Shown here piece after piece: positions 8,257 to 16,809 of a DNA stretch of 45,517 nucleotides; within the stretch, counting starts at the first letter, position 1, and every line of letters starts with the position of its first letter. The notes below the pieces were generated by a model that worked only from the letters and a program-made list of their open reading frames with translations, was not told the origin of the DNA and searched no databases. This stretch comes from Acidimicrobiaceae bacterium. GTDB taxonomy: Bacteria > Actinomycetota > Acidimicrobiia > Acidimicrobiales > MedAcidi-G1. The position numbers and the translations under genes were made by a program. The stretch is from contig PBUO01000057.1 in the NCBI GenBank assembly GCA_002727895.1, positions 18,157-63,673 on the forward strand, given 5' to 3'.

Positions 8257-9372
8257 TCAACTCGAGTCAAGAACCGTTCGAAGGGCCTCGACCACCCGGA
8301 CCTGGTCTGTTTCACCGAGGTGGGGATGCATCGGGAGGCTAACCACGCGCCCAGTAATCCGCTCGGTCACCGGCGCACCGTCTGGCACCACCGGCGCCGA
8401 CGAGTACGCAGAGGAGCGGTGCAGGGGCTGCGGATAGAAAACAGCCGTCGGCACCCCCGCTTCCGCTAGTGCCTGCCGGATCGCCTCTCGACCGTCTACC
8501 CGAATGGTGTACTGAGCCCAGACTGACCTGCAGCCATCGGCCACCACTGGGGTTGCCACGCCATCGCTGGCGATTAGCTCGGTATACCTCGCAGCCACCT
8601 CCTGACGGAGGTCCACCTCATGGTCGAATACCTCGAGCTTCACCAGGAGGACAGCAGCTTGGATGGTGTCAAGCCGTCCCGTGAGGCCTACCCGCGCGTG
8701 GTCATACCGGTTGACCCCCTCTCCATGCACCCTGACTGATCGCAAGACCTCGGCCAGTTCGTCATCGTCACAGAAGATCGCGCCCCCGTCTCCGTAGCAC
8801 CCAAGGGGCTTCGCCGGGTAGAAGGAAGTCGTCGCAGCCAGACCGTCGGCGAGGCTGCTACGGCCGTCCCGCTCCGCGCCGAACGACTGGGCGGCATCGA
8901 CCAGGACCCAGGCGCCGAGATCGGCGACCACCGCCTCCAGCGTCGGCGTGGGCGCTGGGTGGCCGAAGAGGTCAACGGCAATGACACCGACCGGATCCGG
9001 CCCCTCGAGCCGCCAGGCCTCGGCGACCGATAACGGATCCAAGGTGTACGTGATCGGGTCGACGTCGGCGAACACCGGATCGGCACCGACCAGCCGGACT
9101 GCCTCGGCGGTCGCCACGAAAGTGAAGTCGGGGACCACCACCCGGTCGCCGGGACCCACGCCCTTCGCCATCAGGAACATCTGCAGAGCGTCGGTGCCCG
9201 ACGCACAGGAGATGCAGTGTCGCCTCCCCACCATGTCGGCGAGCGTCGATTCGAGCTCGAAGACCTCCGGACCGAGGATGTAGGCCCCGTGGTCCAGGAC
9301 CCGAGCCACGGCCTCGTCCAACCGTCCCCGAAGCGCCTCCTGCTGGGCCGCCAGATCGATGAAGGGCATCAT
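8257..9372 (-). CDS. wbpE: UDP-2-acetamido-2-deoxy-3-oxo-glucuronate aminotransferase, WbpE/WlbC type
   Basis: PLP aminotransferase of the DegT family, 371 residues. The opening MPFIDLAAQQ, the segment YILGPEVFELE and the PLP loop SFYPAKPLGCYGDGGA (Lys188) are close to WbpE/WlbC proteins; D159 in VDAAQS is the cofactor-binding Asp. WbpE converts the 3-keto-uronate produced by WbpB into a 3-amino sugar with glutamate as donor, and WbpB and WbpD homologues follow immediately. The ATG overlaps the upstream epimerase stop (ATGA). The wbpE assignment is more secure than that of the other DegT protein at 5649-6770. Confidence 0.88.
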   Translation of the reverse strand: MMPFIDLAAQQEALRGRLDEAVARVLDHGAYILGPEVFELESTLADMVGRRHCISCASGTDALQMFLMAKGVGPGDRVVVPDFTFVATAEAVRLVGADPVFADVDPITYTLDPLSVAEAWRLEGPDPVGVIAVDLFGHPAPTPTLEAVVADLGAWVLVDAAQSFGAERDGRSSLADGLAATTSFYPAKPLGCYGDGGAIFCDDDELAEVLRSVRVHGEGVNRYDHARVGLTGRLDTIQAAVLLVKLEVFDHEVDLRQEVAARYTELIASDGVATPVVADGCRSVWAQYTIRVDGREAIRQALAEAGVPTAVFYPQPLHRSSAYSSAPVVPDGAPVTERITGRVVSLPMHPHLGETDQVRVVEALRTVLDSS

Positions 9373-10337
9373 GCGGTCGATCCCATCCTCTGGTGCTCGG
9401 CCCGCCAGGCGATCAACTCCCGCAGGCCGTCCTCGAGTTCTGCGGACGCCGTGAACCCCAGGTCGCGACGGGCGGCCTCCGGGTCACCGATCCGGTTGCG
9501 GACGAAGGACGCTTCATCGGGAAGGAACTGGACCTCGACGTCCTGGCCGGTGAGCCTGATGAGGTGGTTCGCCACCTCGGAGATCGAGGTCTTAACCCCC
9601 GTGCAGACGTTGTAGTACCGGTCGACGACGCTGGCTTCCATGGCAGCGAGGTTCGCCCGGGCGCAGTCCCGAACCGACACGAAGTCGTAAGACTGCGTTC
9701 CGTCTCCGAAGACCACTGGGGGCTCGCCCCGGTCGAGCCGGTCCAGCATCTTCATGATGACGGCGACGTAGGCGCCCTTGTAGTCCTGTCGTGGGCCGTA
9801 GACGTTGAAATATCGGAGCCCCACGGTCTCCAGCCCATCGCGGTGGTGGAACGAGGTCAGAAGAGCCTCGCCAGCGATCTTGGTCGCCCCGTACACAGTC
9901 GTGTTTGCGAACGGGTGGTCCTCCGCCATGGGCTCTGTAACTGCATCCCCATAAACCGAAGCCGACGAAGAGAAGACCACCCGCTCCACCCCGTGTCGGA
10001 CACAGGCCTCGAACAGGTTGAAACTCCCGGTGACGTTGACCTCGAAACCCTCACTCGGATTCTCGTGGCAGTGCAGGAGCCACAGCGCCGCGAAGTGGAA
10101 GACGCCGTCGACCCCAGAAAGGACCGGGTCGAGGTCCGACGGATCGCGGAGGTCGCCCTGGACGATCCGGACCCGGTTGTCGGCCAGAGCGGCAGTCAGG
10201 TTGTCCGTGGAGCCTCGAATCAGATTGTCGAAGACCACCACCTCTGCGACACCTGCCGCCAACAAAAGGTCGACGGTGTGGGAACCGATCAGTCCGGCGC
10301 CTCCCACGACGACGAACCGGCCTCCCTCCAACCTCAT
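9369..10337 (-). CDS. NAD-dependent nucleotide-sugar epimerase/dehydratase (extended SDR)
   Basis: Extended short-chain dehydrogenase of 322 residues. The NAD-binding motif is GGAGLIG at 12-18, the catalytic pair is YGATK (Y149/K153), and SSSASVYG gives the Ser/Thr region. The segment RYFNVYGPRQ is typical of UDP-hexose 4-epimerases. It is co-transcribed with ABC transporter and LIC12162 genes upstream and the WbpE-like aminotransferase downstream, with ATGA overlaps on both sides. Likely jobs are 4-epimerisation of UDP-GlcNAc/UDP-GlcNAcA or generation of a 4-keto intermediate; the sequence alone does not separate these. Confidence 0.82.
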   Translation of the reverse strand: MRLEGGRFVVVGGAGLIGSHTVDLLLAAGVAEVVVFDNLIRGSTDNLTAALADNRVRIVQGDLRDPSDLDPVLSGVDGVFHFAALWLLHCHENPSEGFEVNVTGSFNLFEACVRHGVERVVFSSSASVYGDAVTEPMAEDHPFANTTVYGATKIAGEALLTSFHHRDGLETVGLRYFNVYGPRQDYKGAYVAVIMKMLDRLDRGEPPVVFGDGTQSYDFVSVRDCARANLAAMEASVVDRYYNVCTGVKTSISEVANHLIRLTGQDVEVQFLPDEASFVRNRIGDPEAARRDLGFTASAELEDGLRELIAWRAEHQRMGSTA

Positions 10338-12202
10338 ACCTCTTCTCCTCTCACTTCCGCCGCTTCGCCACCGAGACCACGCTCGTCCCCTTGAGCCATG
10401 GCCCGGAAGGTGGGGCTCGTTCCCAACAACTCGTCGTAGGTCCCTATCGCCACGACCCGACCCTCGACCATCTCGAAGATCACATCACACGTCCGAAGCG
10501 TTGAGAGGCGGTGGGCGACCATGAGGATGGTCGGTCCTCCACCCCAACCAGTAATGGACTCCATCAGCCGCCGTTCGGTGGTGTTATCGAGAGCGCTCGT
10601 GGCCTCGTCCAGAATGAGGATGTCCGCGTCCTTGTAGAGGGCCCGGGCGATCCCGATGCGCTGCCGTTGGCCCCCGGAGAGCCGGGCCCCACGCTCGCCC
10701 ACCAGGGTGTCATAGCCCTCCTCCTCCGCATCGACGAAGGAGTCGACGAGAGCCCGTCGAGCCGCCGCGCGGACCCGTTCACCGTCGATCTGATCAGGGG
10801 AGACGCCGAAGGCGACGTTCTCGGCGACCGTCGCGTCTGCCAGGAAGATGTGTTGTGGCACGTGGGCAAGGTTCCGCTGCCAGCTTCGGACCGACGACCG
10901 CCCCAGCCTGACCCCATCGACCTCCACCGATCCGGAGGACGGTTCGAGCAGGCCCATCAAGAGGTCCAGCAACGTCGTCTTCCCGCAGCCGGTCGGGCCG
11001 ACGAACCCCACCGTCGATCCGGCATCGATCGCCAGGTCGATTCCATCGACCACCCATGGCCCGTCATCGGAGTACCGGAACCTGAGGTCGCGGCACCGGA
11101 TCCCCGACGTCATCTTCACCTGCTCCACCGCATCCGGTCCACCAGTGTCCGGCATCGGCTGGTCGAGCAACTCGAGCGCATCGGACAGGACCGCCCTGTT
11201 CCCGAGGACAGTCGTCACCCCGTAATAGCAATGCTGGTAAACGGGGAGGAGCCGTTGGCCGCCGATGGCCAGCGCTCCCAGGGTCGGCAGATCGTCCACC
11301 ACGCCACCTGTCCGACCGTTCAGGTAGATGGCCAGCAGAGCGATGAGGAGCATGGTCAAACCGTCCATCAGCACCCTCGGGGAGGTCTGCATCACGCTGT
11401 TCGATCCTTGTGCCATGCGGAGGGGTCTATTGGATCGACGGAACTGTTCGAGGAACACTTCCTGCGAGCCGTCGATCACCACGTCCCGAATCCCACCGAT
11501 GCCCTCGTGGATCGCCTTGATGACACGCGTCTGCTCAGCAGCGATCCGCTCGCCGTTCCGTTCGAGGCGGCGTCGGGCCATCCAGGTGATCACGACATAG
11601 CTCCCACCGAATCCGACGACGGCGACTGCCGCCACGATCGGGTCCATCGCTATGAGCGCTGCCAGGACGGTGATCGCGGTGAGAGCAGAACCGAGGGCCA
11701 TTTGGAGGGGGAAGAACATCCCAGAGATCACACCATCCACCTTCTGGACGACGCCGCTGACCACCGCACTGCTGTTCCGGCCAAGATGAACCGCGTACGG
11801 CTGGCGCAAGGTCCTCTCGTACGCGTCAGCGCTTAGGTCGACACCGGCGACTACGGAGAGTCGGACCGAGGCCCACATGACCATCAAGCGAAGTCCGGCA
11901 GCGACAAGCGCTCCGACGATGAAGACCGCGGCAAGAGGGGCGAGGAGGTCCTCTGGATCCGTGATTCCGAGCCAGTTGGCAAAGCTGGCAACGACGCCGA
12001 AGCGGAACACCTTTTCGGGTTCCACTAGGACGGAGATGAAGGGAATGACCGCGCCGAGGGTCATCACCTCGGCCAGGGCACTCACCATCATCAGAAGGGT
12101 GACGGCAATGAACTGTCGACGTCGCCTCGGGCGAAGGTGCCTCCACAGCCTCGTCAACAGTTCGGCGAGGCCAAGCCGCCTCTGCAGATCGGCTTCTGTC
12201 AC
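10334..12202 (-). CDS. ABC half-transporter with fused membrane and ATPase domains (MsbA/PglK-like flippase)
   Basis: A 622-residue exporter with about six hydrophobic segments in the first 330 residues (clear ones near 31-60, 88-112, 170-207 and 281-295), then an ATPase domain. Walker A is GPTGCGKT (402-409), signature LSGGQ (508-512), Walker B ILILDEATSALD (528-539) and the H-loop His564. All catalytic elements are present. The fused single-gene layout resembles MsbA and the lipid-linked oligosaccharide flippase PglK rather than two-gene Wzm/Wzt O-antigen exporters. No Wzx or Wzy polymerase gene is visible in the window, so this is the best candidate for moving the lipid-linked glycan across the membrane. 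Its GTG start overlaps the LIC12162 gene (GTGA). Confidence 0.88.
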   Translation of the reverse strand: MTEADLQRRLGLAELLTRLWRHLRPRRRRQFIAVTLLMMVSALAEVMTLGAVIPFISVLVEPEKVFRFGVVASFANWLGITDPEDLLAPLAAVFIVGALVAAGLRLMVMWASVRLSVVAGVDLSADAYERTLRQPYAVHLGRNSSAVVSGVVQKVDGVISGMFFPLQMALGSALTAITVLAALIAMDPIVAAVAVVGFGGSYVVITWMARRRLERNGERIAAEQTRVIKAIHEGIGGIRDVVIDGSQEVFLEQFRRSNRPLRMAQGSNSVMQTSPRVLMDGLTMLLIALLAIYLNGRTGGVVDDLPTLGALAIGGQRLLPVYQHCYYGVTTVLGNRAVLSDALELLDQPMPDTGGPDAVEQVKMTSGIRCRDLRFRYSDDGPWVVDGIDLAIDAGSTVGFVGPTGCGKTTLLDLLMGLLEPSSGSVEVDGVRLGRSSVRSWQRNLAHVPQHIFLADATVAENVAFGVSPDQIDGERVRAAARRALVDSFVDAEEEGYDTLVGERGARLSGGQRQRIGIARALYKDADILILDEATSALDNTTERRLMESITGWGGGPTILMVAHRLSTLRTCDVIFEMVEGRVVAIGTYDELLGTSPTFRAMAQGDERGLGGEAAEVRGEEV

Positions 12203-13956
12203 CGGGAACCCGCCGCCTTGATCTCCATGGCAACGCGACCGACCGTGTCAGGAGACCGTCGGCAGAATCGTTTCGAAAAGGAAGCCACCGCGTCGACCAC
12301 GTCCTCCCCCGTCCACCAGGCCTCCACGTCGTTCCAGATCGAATTGACATGGGCGGCCGCAGAAATCGAATCCTCGTGGAAGACCCCCACCTCGGTAAGG
12401 CGATCAAACCAGGGCCGCGACTCCGGGAGGATGCCCCACCGGTCCGGATCCCAGAACATCACCGTCGGCACCCCAAGGTAGATCGATTCGAGGAACGTCG
12501 TCCCATTCGTGGTCGTGACATAGATCCGAGCCTCCGAAAGGAGTTCAAGGATGCTGCGTCGGCCATCGTCCACATCGACGTCGGGAAAGCGATCCGCCCA
12601 TCGTTCCAACACCGACCAGTGGACGTCGTGCTGAGAGCCCCTGACCCTGAGGGCCGAACGGACGTCGGGATCGAGAGACTCCACGAAGGAGTAGATGTCA
12701 TCGACATAGTCGAGGAACTCGCTGGACAGGGCGGACGACGAGAGGCTGCCGACCTGGGCGGTCTCGTTGCCAAGGACCAGCACGGCGCTCATGCCCCGAC
12801 CCTCTGGACGCTCCGGCAGCACCGGGTCCTTCAGCGTTCCCACGGGCCTGATCCTCGGGTCGTCCGGAGCGTCCCAGCCCCAACTGAGGAAGCGGTCGGC
12901 GACGGACAACTGGTGATGGTGGAAGAACGACCACCCAATTCCGGCATGTCCACCGTGCTGGCCGATCACCAACTTTGCTCCCGCCTCGACCCGCTCGGCG
13001 CACCAAGCCTTGAAGAGGTCGTCGTAGAGGTGCGAGGCACTGGTGAAGACAACGGACGTCGAGGTCGGCCACGACATCTCCTCGGCCTGCGCCACGAGGT
13101 CTCGGTAACCCTCGAGATACGCCGTCGGAAGGAACTCGGCGAGGAGGACGCCCAGGCATTCGGCGAAGGGATCACCGTCGGCGACCTTGAGTCGCCAGCC
13201 ACGCTCGGCCGGGTCGGGATCCACCCCGCGTACGGGACCCACCCGGTAGAGCCGCGGAACCTGGCGAAGTCGGAGGTGGAGGGCCAGTTCCTCCCGAACC
13301 GACCGCAGGCAGGGATTGACCACCATCACGTCCGACGACCGGGCCAGCGGGGAAAGGATGCGGAGCGCGAAATCGACCAACCGGGCTCGGAGGCCCTCGT
13401 GTGATGGCTCCTCGTCCACCATCAGGCCACCGAGATGACCGGCTGACGCGAGCCGGCGAGGAACGTCGGTCGTGGCCTCCAGGACCCGCGCAACCACATG
13501 ATGGTTCCACTGATGACTGTTCGACAACCAGAGATGGTCCACCATGTCGACCGGAACCCGGGCGTCCGGAAGGTCCTCGAGGACGATGGTGGAATCGACG
13601 GCTCCGGAAGACACCGCCATCTGGACCTGGGACCACCGGTCGAAAAGGGCCTGCGTGAAGAATCCCAGCCATGGCCCGACGAGGATCCTCCAGTACCGGA
13701 CTTCGTGGTCCACCCGGTGTCTGGCGTTCAAGAGGGCCGAGATGGCAACCAGAAGGTCCTCGTGGAGACTCCATAGCCGTTCTCGGTCCATCTCGACCTT
13801 GGCCCGGTCGGCCCAATGGTAGGGCAGCACCTCGGCATCAAGTCCCACCCAGCGATCCGATGCCCGATACTCGCGGCACCACTCGCCGAGAAAGAGAATC
13901 GGCTCTCCGTCGCCCCAGGACTCCTCGATCGACGTCGACACGAGGAGCCGCCCCAT
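12199..13956 (-). CDS. LIC12162-family putative glycan transferase
   Basis: A 585-residue protein matching the LIC12162 family (named from a Leptospira O-antigen region gene). The family hallmarks are at the N-terminus: LLVSTSIEESW, EPILFLGEWCREY, LDAEVLPYHW, DDR/ADRAK and the WRILVGPWLGFF segment near residue 90, plus QHGGHAGIGW in the middle. The C-terminal half resembles a GT-B donor domain (ILELLSEARIYVTTTNGTTF). The family is found next to nonulosonic acid genes and is thought to transfer such sugars, but I know of no proven reaction. That agrees with the neuA/neuB operon diverging from it 84 bp away. The ATG at 13956 has no clear ribosome site, but a TAGTCT box sits 8 nt upstream, compatible with a very short or absent leader. 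Confidence 0.85.
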   Translation of the reverse strand: MGRLLVSTSIEESWGDGEPILFLGEWCREYRASDRWVGLDAEVLPYHWADRAKVEMDRERLWSLHEDLLVAISALLNARHRVDHEVRYWRILVGPWLGFFTQALFDRWSQVQMAVSSGAVDSTIVLEDLPDARVPVDMVDHLWLSNSHQWNHHVVARVLEATTDVPRRLASAGHLGGLMVDEEPSHEGLRARLVDFALRILSPLARSSDVMVVNPCLRSVREELALHLRLRQVPRLYRVGPVRGVDPDPAERGWRLKVADGDPFAECLGVLLAEFLPTAYLEGYRDLVAQAEEMSWPTSTSVVFTSASHLYDDLFKAWCAERVEAGAKLVIGQHGGHAGIGWSFFHHHQLSVADRFLSWGWDAPDDPRIRPVGTLKDPVLPERPEGRGMSAVLVLGNETAQVGSLSSSALSSEFLDYVDDIYSFVESLDPDVRSALRVRGSQHDVHWSVLERWADRFPDVDVDDGRRSILELLSEARIYVTTTNGTTFLESIYLGVPTVMFWDPDRWGILPESRPWFDRLTEVGVFHEDSISAAAHVNSIWNDVEAWWTGEDVVDAVASFSKRFCRRSPDTVGRVAMEIKAAGSR

Positions 13957-13964
13957 CGACGGGA

Positions 13965-13970
13965 AGACTA
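13965..13970 (-). promoter_or_regulatory. Candidate -10 box of the leftward LIC12162 operon
   Basis: Read on the minus strand this is TAGTCT, fitting TANNNT, 8 nt before the ATG at 13956. It lies inside a small inverted repeat AGACT-ac-AGTCT (13965-13976) in the 84-bp gap between the divergent operons. The spacing would give a leaderless or nearly leaderless transcript. No convincing -35 element is seen. Confidence 0.3.
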
Positions 13971-14040
13971 CAGTCTGCCCGCCCGCACGATCCCGCAGGC
14001 TGGCAGCTACCAGCCCAGACAGTCGGCGACGAGGAGGCCC

Positions 14041-14937
14041 GTGACAGGATCACCACTGGACGGCCACCGATCGACGGTCGTCGGTGCCGGCTCGATCGGC
14101 TCCCGACACCGCCGGGTCCTGGAGGACCTCGGCTCCACCGTCTCGGTGGTGAGCCGACGACCTGAAGTGGGAACCCATGCCACGATCGCCGAGGCCGTGG
14201 ACGCCACCGAGCCCGACTACGTGGTCCTGGCCACCGAGACCGAGCGGCATCTGGAATCGATCGAACGGCTGGTGGACACCGGATTCCGCGGCCGGGCGCT
14301 TCTGGAGAAGCCTGCCTTCGACGACGTCCGCCCGTTCCCCGACCTGCCCTTCGCTTCGGTGGCCGTGGGCTACCAGCTCCGGTTCCACCCTGCGGTCCAG
14401 AGACTTCGAGACGAGATCGCCGGGTCGAGGGTGTTGAGCGCACAGGTTAGGTACGGCCAGCACCTCCCCGACTGGCGACCCGGTCGGGACTACCGGTCCA
14501 CGGTGACAGCCGGTCCCGGTGGCGGAGTCCTCCTCGAACTGAGCCATGAGATCGACCTCGTGCACTGGCTTCTGGGCGCGGGAACGGCCGTCTTTGGCCG
14601 GACCCGGCGATCGGGCCTCCTGGACATCGAACGGGAGGACCTGGCCGTCGGCGTCATCGAGTTGGACACCGGTGGCCTGGTGGGTCTCGAGTTGAACGCC
14701 CTCGACCGCCGTCGGAACCGCACCATGACCGTGACGACCGCCGACCACTTCTTCCACCTCGACCTGGTCGCCGGCCGACTGGAAAGGGATGACGAGGTGC
14801 TAGTTCCCGGACCGGTCGAGCGCGACGAGTTGTTCGCCGACTTGCACCTCGCGACGATTGCCGGAGCGCCCGGGCCATGCACACCTGACGAGGCCCTCGA
14901 AGTCCTCCGGACGATCCGGGGACTCCGCTCCACCTGA
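14041..14937 (+). CDS. Gfo/Idh/MocA-family oxidoreductase (nonulosonate operon, first gene)
   Basis: NAD(P)-dependent sugar oxidoreductase of 298 residues. The Rossmann motif VVGAGSIGSRHRR is near the N-terminus, LLEKPAF carries the family Glu-Lys-Pro, and GGVLLELSHEIDLVHWLLG has the conserved catalytic His region. GTG at 14041 was chosen because GAGG/GGAGG lies just upstream and the protein then opens directly at the Rossmann fold; the longer open frame from 13816 would overlap the opposite-strand gene. It opens the plus-strand operon and diverges from the LIC12162 gene. It is the most canonical of the three Gfo/Idh proteins here. Likely role: oxidation or reduction of a precursor or product of the nonulosonic acid pathway. 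Substrate unknown. Confidence 0.8.
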   Translation: MTGSPLDGHRSTVVGAGSIGSRHRRVLEDLGSTVSVVSRRPEVGTHATIAEAVDATEPDYVVLATETERHLESIERLVDTGFRGRALLEKPAFDDVRPFPDLPFASVAVGYQLRFHPAVQRLRDEIAGSRVLSAQVRYGQHLPDWRPGRDYRSTVTAGPGGGVLLELSHEIDLVHWLLGAGTAVFGRTRRSGLLDIEREDLAVGVIELDTGGLVGLELNALDRRRNRTMTVTTADHFFHLDLVAGRLERDDEVLVPGPVERDELFADLHLATIAGAPGPCTPDEALEVLRTIRGLRST

Positions 14938-14962
14938 CCGGCCGCGCACCGCACCGCACCGG

Positions 14963-14968
14963 TAATCT
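14963..14968 (+). promoter_or_regulatory. Candidate extended -10 (TAATCT) upstream of the SDR gene
   Basis: The context is GGTAATCTG in the 88-bp gap between the first oxidoreductase and the SDR, about 57 nt before the SDR start. The same GGTANNCTG pattern recurs upstream of neuB at 18533. No -35 is recognisable. An internal promoter could let the SDR-neuA part be expressed separately. Confidence 0.33.
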
Positions 14969-15025
14969 GCGGGGATGGCCCGGTGGGCCACCTGACAGAG
15001 GACGAGGACAGGAGGTGGTCGTCCC

Positions 15026-15814
15026 ATGGCGACGGTTCCCGACTTCCGGTCCCTCGAGGACCGGGTGGTACTTATCACCGGCGGTGCCGGCCACATCGGT
15101 TCGACCCTCGCCGAGGCATTCCTGGCGGTGGGGAGCCGGGTGGCGACCGTTGACCTGACGGACCCGGTCGGCCCCCCGACCGACGCCGGACCCGACCGGT
15201 ACCAGCACCTACCCGTCGACCTATCCCGGGACGGCGATGCCGTAATGGCGTGCGACGGCGTCCTCAACGCGTTCGGTCGCCTGGACACGATCGTGGCCAC
15301 GGCATCTTGGATGGGCACGGCCACCACCCCCGGCTGGAACGTCCCGTTCGACGAGCAGGACGAGCGGCTCTGGGCCGAGGTTCTCCAGGTGGGCGTCACA
15401 GCGAACTTCACCCTGATGAAACGGGCCTTCCCGCACCTCGCAGCCAACGGTGGCGGCTCGGTGGTCCTGCTCAGTTCCATCTACGGCTTCTGCGGACCAC
15501 AGCCCGCCATGTACGAGGACACGGGTATCAACAACATCGCCGGCTATGCGGCCAGCAAGGGTGCCCTCGTCCAACTGGCCCGGTGGTTGGCCACGACCAT
15601 GGCACCGGACGTCCGGGTCAACGCCGTCTCGCCCGGCGGCCTCTTCCGAGACCAGCGACCTCCATTCGAGGAGCGGTACAGCGAACGGACGCCACTTGGA
15701 CGAATGGCCACTGAGGAGGATCTGGTTGGCCCTGTGCTCTTCCTGGCATCGGATCTCTCCCGCTACATCACTGGGCACGACCTCGTCGTAGACGGTGGCT
15801 TCTCCACGTGGTGA
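15026..15814 (+). CDS. SDR oxidoreductase, PtmA-like
   Basis: Classical short-chain dehydrogenase of 262 residues. The cofactor motif is TGGAGHIG (18-25), the active-site residues are the LLSSIYG serine and Y174/K178 in YAASK, and the C-terminus ITGHDLVVDGGFSTW is typical of the class. The segment SSIYGFCGPQPAMYE and the ending resemble PtmA proteins, which lie beside ptmB (cytidylyltransferase) and ptmC (synthase) in legionaminic acid clusters; here neuA and neuB homologues are downstream in the same operon. A strong AGGAGG stands 10 nt before the ATG. Its exact reaction is unsettled in the family; oxidation or reduction of an N-acyl or side-chain group of the nonulosonate is my inference. 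Confidence 0.83.
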   Translation: MATVPDFRSLEDRVVLITGGAGHIGSTLAEAFLAVGSRVATVDLTDPVGPPTDAGPDRYQHLPVDLSRDGDAVMACDGVLNAFGRLDTIVATASWMGTATTPGWNVPFDEQDERLWAEVLQVGVTANFTLMKRAFPHLAANGGGSVVLLSSIYGFCGPQPAMYEDTGINNIAGYAASKGALVQLARWLATTMAPDVRVNAVSPGGLFRDQRPPFEERYSERTPLGRMATEEDLVGPVLFLASDLSRYITGHDLVVDGGFSTW

Positions 15815-16809
15815 CCGGCGCCAGGAGAACCGTCGCTGTGGTCGGTGGCGGCCAACTCGGCTCCCGATACCTCCAGGGCCTTGCGGCGTGTCGGAATCCA
15901 TTGGACGTCGCTGTAGTCGATCCCGACCCCAGTTCGCTGGATGTCTGTCGGAGCCGCTGGACACAGGCCGGTGGAGCGGAATCGGACCACCGACTGTCCC
16001 TCACCGGATCGGCCGTCAACCTTGCGTCTCAGTTGGACCTGGCCATCATCTCCACCACCGCCGGAATCCGGACGACGGTTGTCGAGGAACTCTCGGGTCA
16101 TGCCCGAGTCGGCTCCTGGTTGCTCGAGAAGGTACTGGCCCAGGGCCTCACCGAACTCGACCGCATCGCGGTAGCAGTGGGCGAGGACGCGGCCTGGGTC
16201 AACACTTGGGCGCGGACGACCCAATGGTTTCGACAGATTGGTGCACACCTCGGCTCCGGGCCCCATGCCATCGAGGTCACCGGCGGCTCCTGGGGCCTCG
16301 CTTGCAACGCCATCCACTTCCTTGACCTAGTCGGATGGTGGACCGGTGAAGGACTTGACATCGTAGATGCATCGAAACTGGACCGGCCATGGCTCGCCGC
16401 GAGGAGGACGGACCACGTCGAGCTCTCCGGCCAGCTGATGGCACGCTTCGACGGTGGTTCGACCGTCGGCCTCTCTTCGTCACCGCCTTCCAGCGCCGGA
16501 GACCCAGCTGGAATGGACGCGCCAGAATTGATGACTATTCGGTCGCCAGTCGGCACCTGGCGAATCGAGGACCCAATGTCGGAAACTTTGGGACTCGCTA
16601 CTGACGATGCTGGGCTGCGGATCGAGGGTCGTATCGAGTACCAGAGCGAGCGGACGCCGGGACTGGTGGACGCCATCCTCGATACGGGAAAATGTGACCT
16701 CCCCGATCTCGCGTCATCCATCGACCTACACCGTCGATTCCTCACCGGACTACTCGAGGCCCGACCGTTTCTCGAAGGTGTTCCCGAGGATCGGGTCCCG
16801 ATCACGTGA
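15811..16809 (+). CDS. Gfo/Idh/MocA-like oxidoreductase with altered EKP motif
   Basis: A 332-residue protein opening with the Rossmann motif VAVVGGGQLGSRYLQG. Where the family normally has Glu-Lys-Pro, this one reads WLLEKVLAQ, so the proline is replaced. Further on, LACNAIHFLDLVGWW resembles the helix with the conserved His/Asp. GTG at 15811 is preferred because it forms a GTGA overlap with the SDR stop; another GTG lies one codon earlier. The fold is clear, but the altered motif and weaker similarity make the activity uncertain. Sitting between the SDR and a second Gfo/Idh gene, with GTGA overlaps on both sides, it is probably made in stoichiometric amounts with them and may form a hetero-oligomer. 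Confidence 0.75.
   Translation: MTGARRTVAVVGGGQLGSRYLQGLAACRNPLDVAVVDPDPSSLDVCRSRWTQAGGAESDHRLSLTGSAVNLASQLDLAIISTTAGIRTTVVEELSGHARVGSWLLEKVLAQGLTELDRIAVAVGEDAAWVNTWARTTQWFRQIGAHLGSGPHAIEVTGGSWGLACNAIHFLDLVGWWTGEGLDIVDASKLDRPWLAARRTDHVELSGQLMARFDGGSTVGLSSSPPSSAGDPAGMDAPELMTIRSPVGTWRIEDPMSETLGLATDDAGLRIEGRIEYQSERTPGLVDAILDTGKCDLPDLASSIDLHRRFLTGLLEARPFLEGVPEDRVPIT

Noticed and set aside
10511..11836. Long plus-strand open frame (about 440 codons)
   Set aside because: Complement of the ABC transporter gene whose Walker and signature motifs are clear; composition is His/Arg/Pro-rich with no domain.
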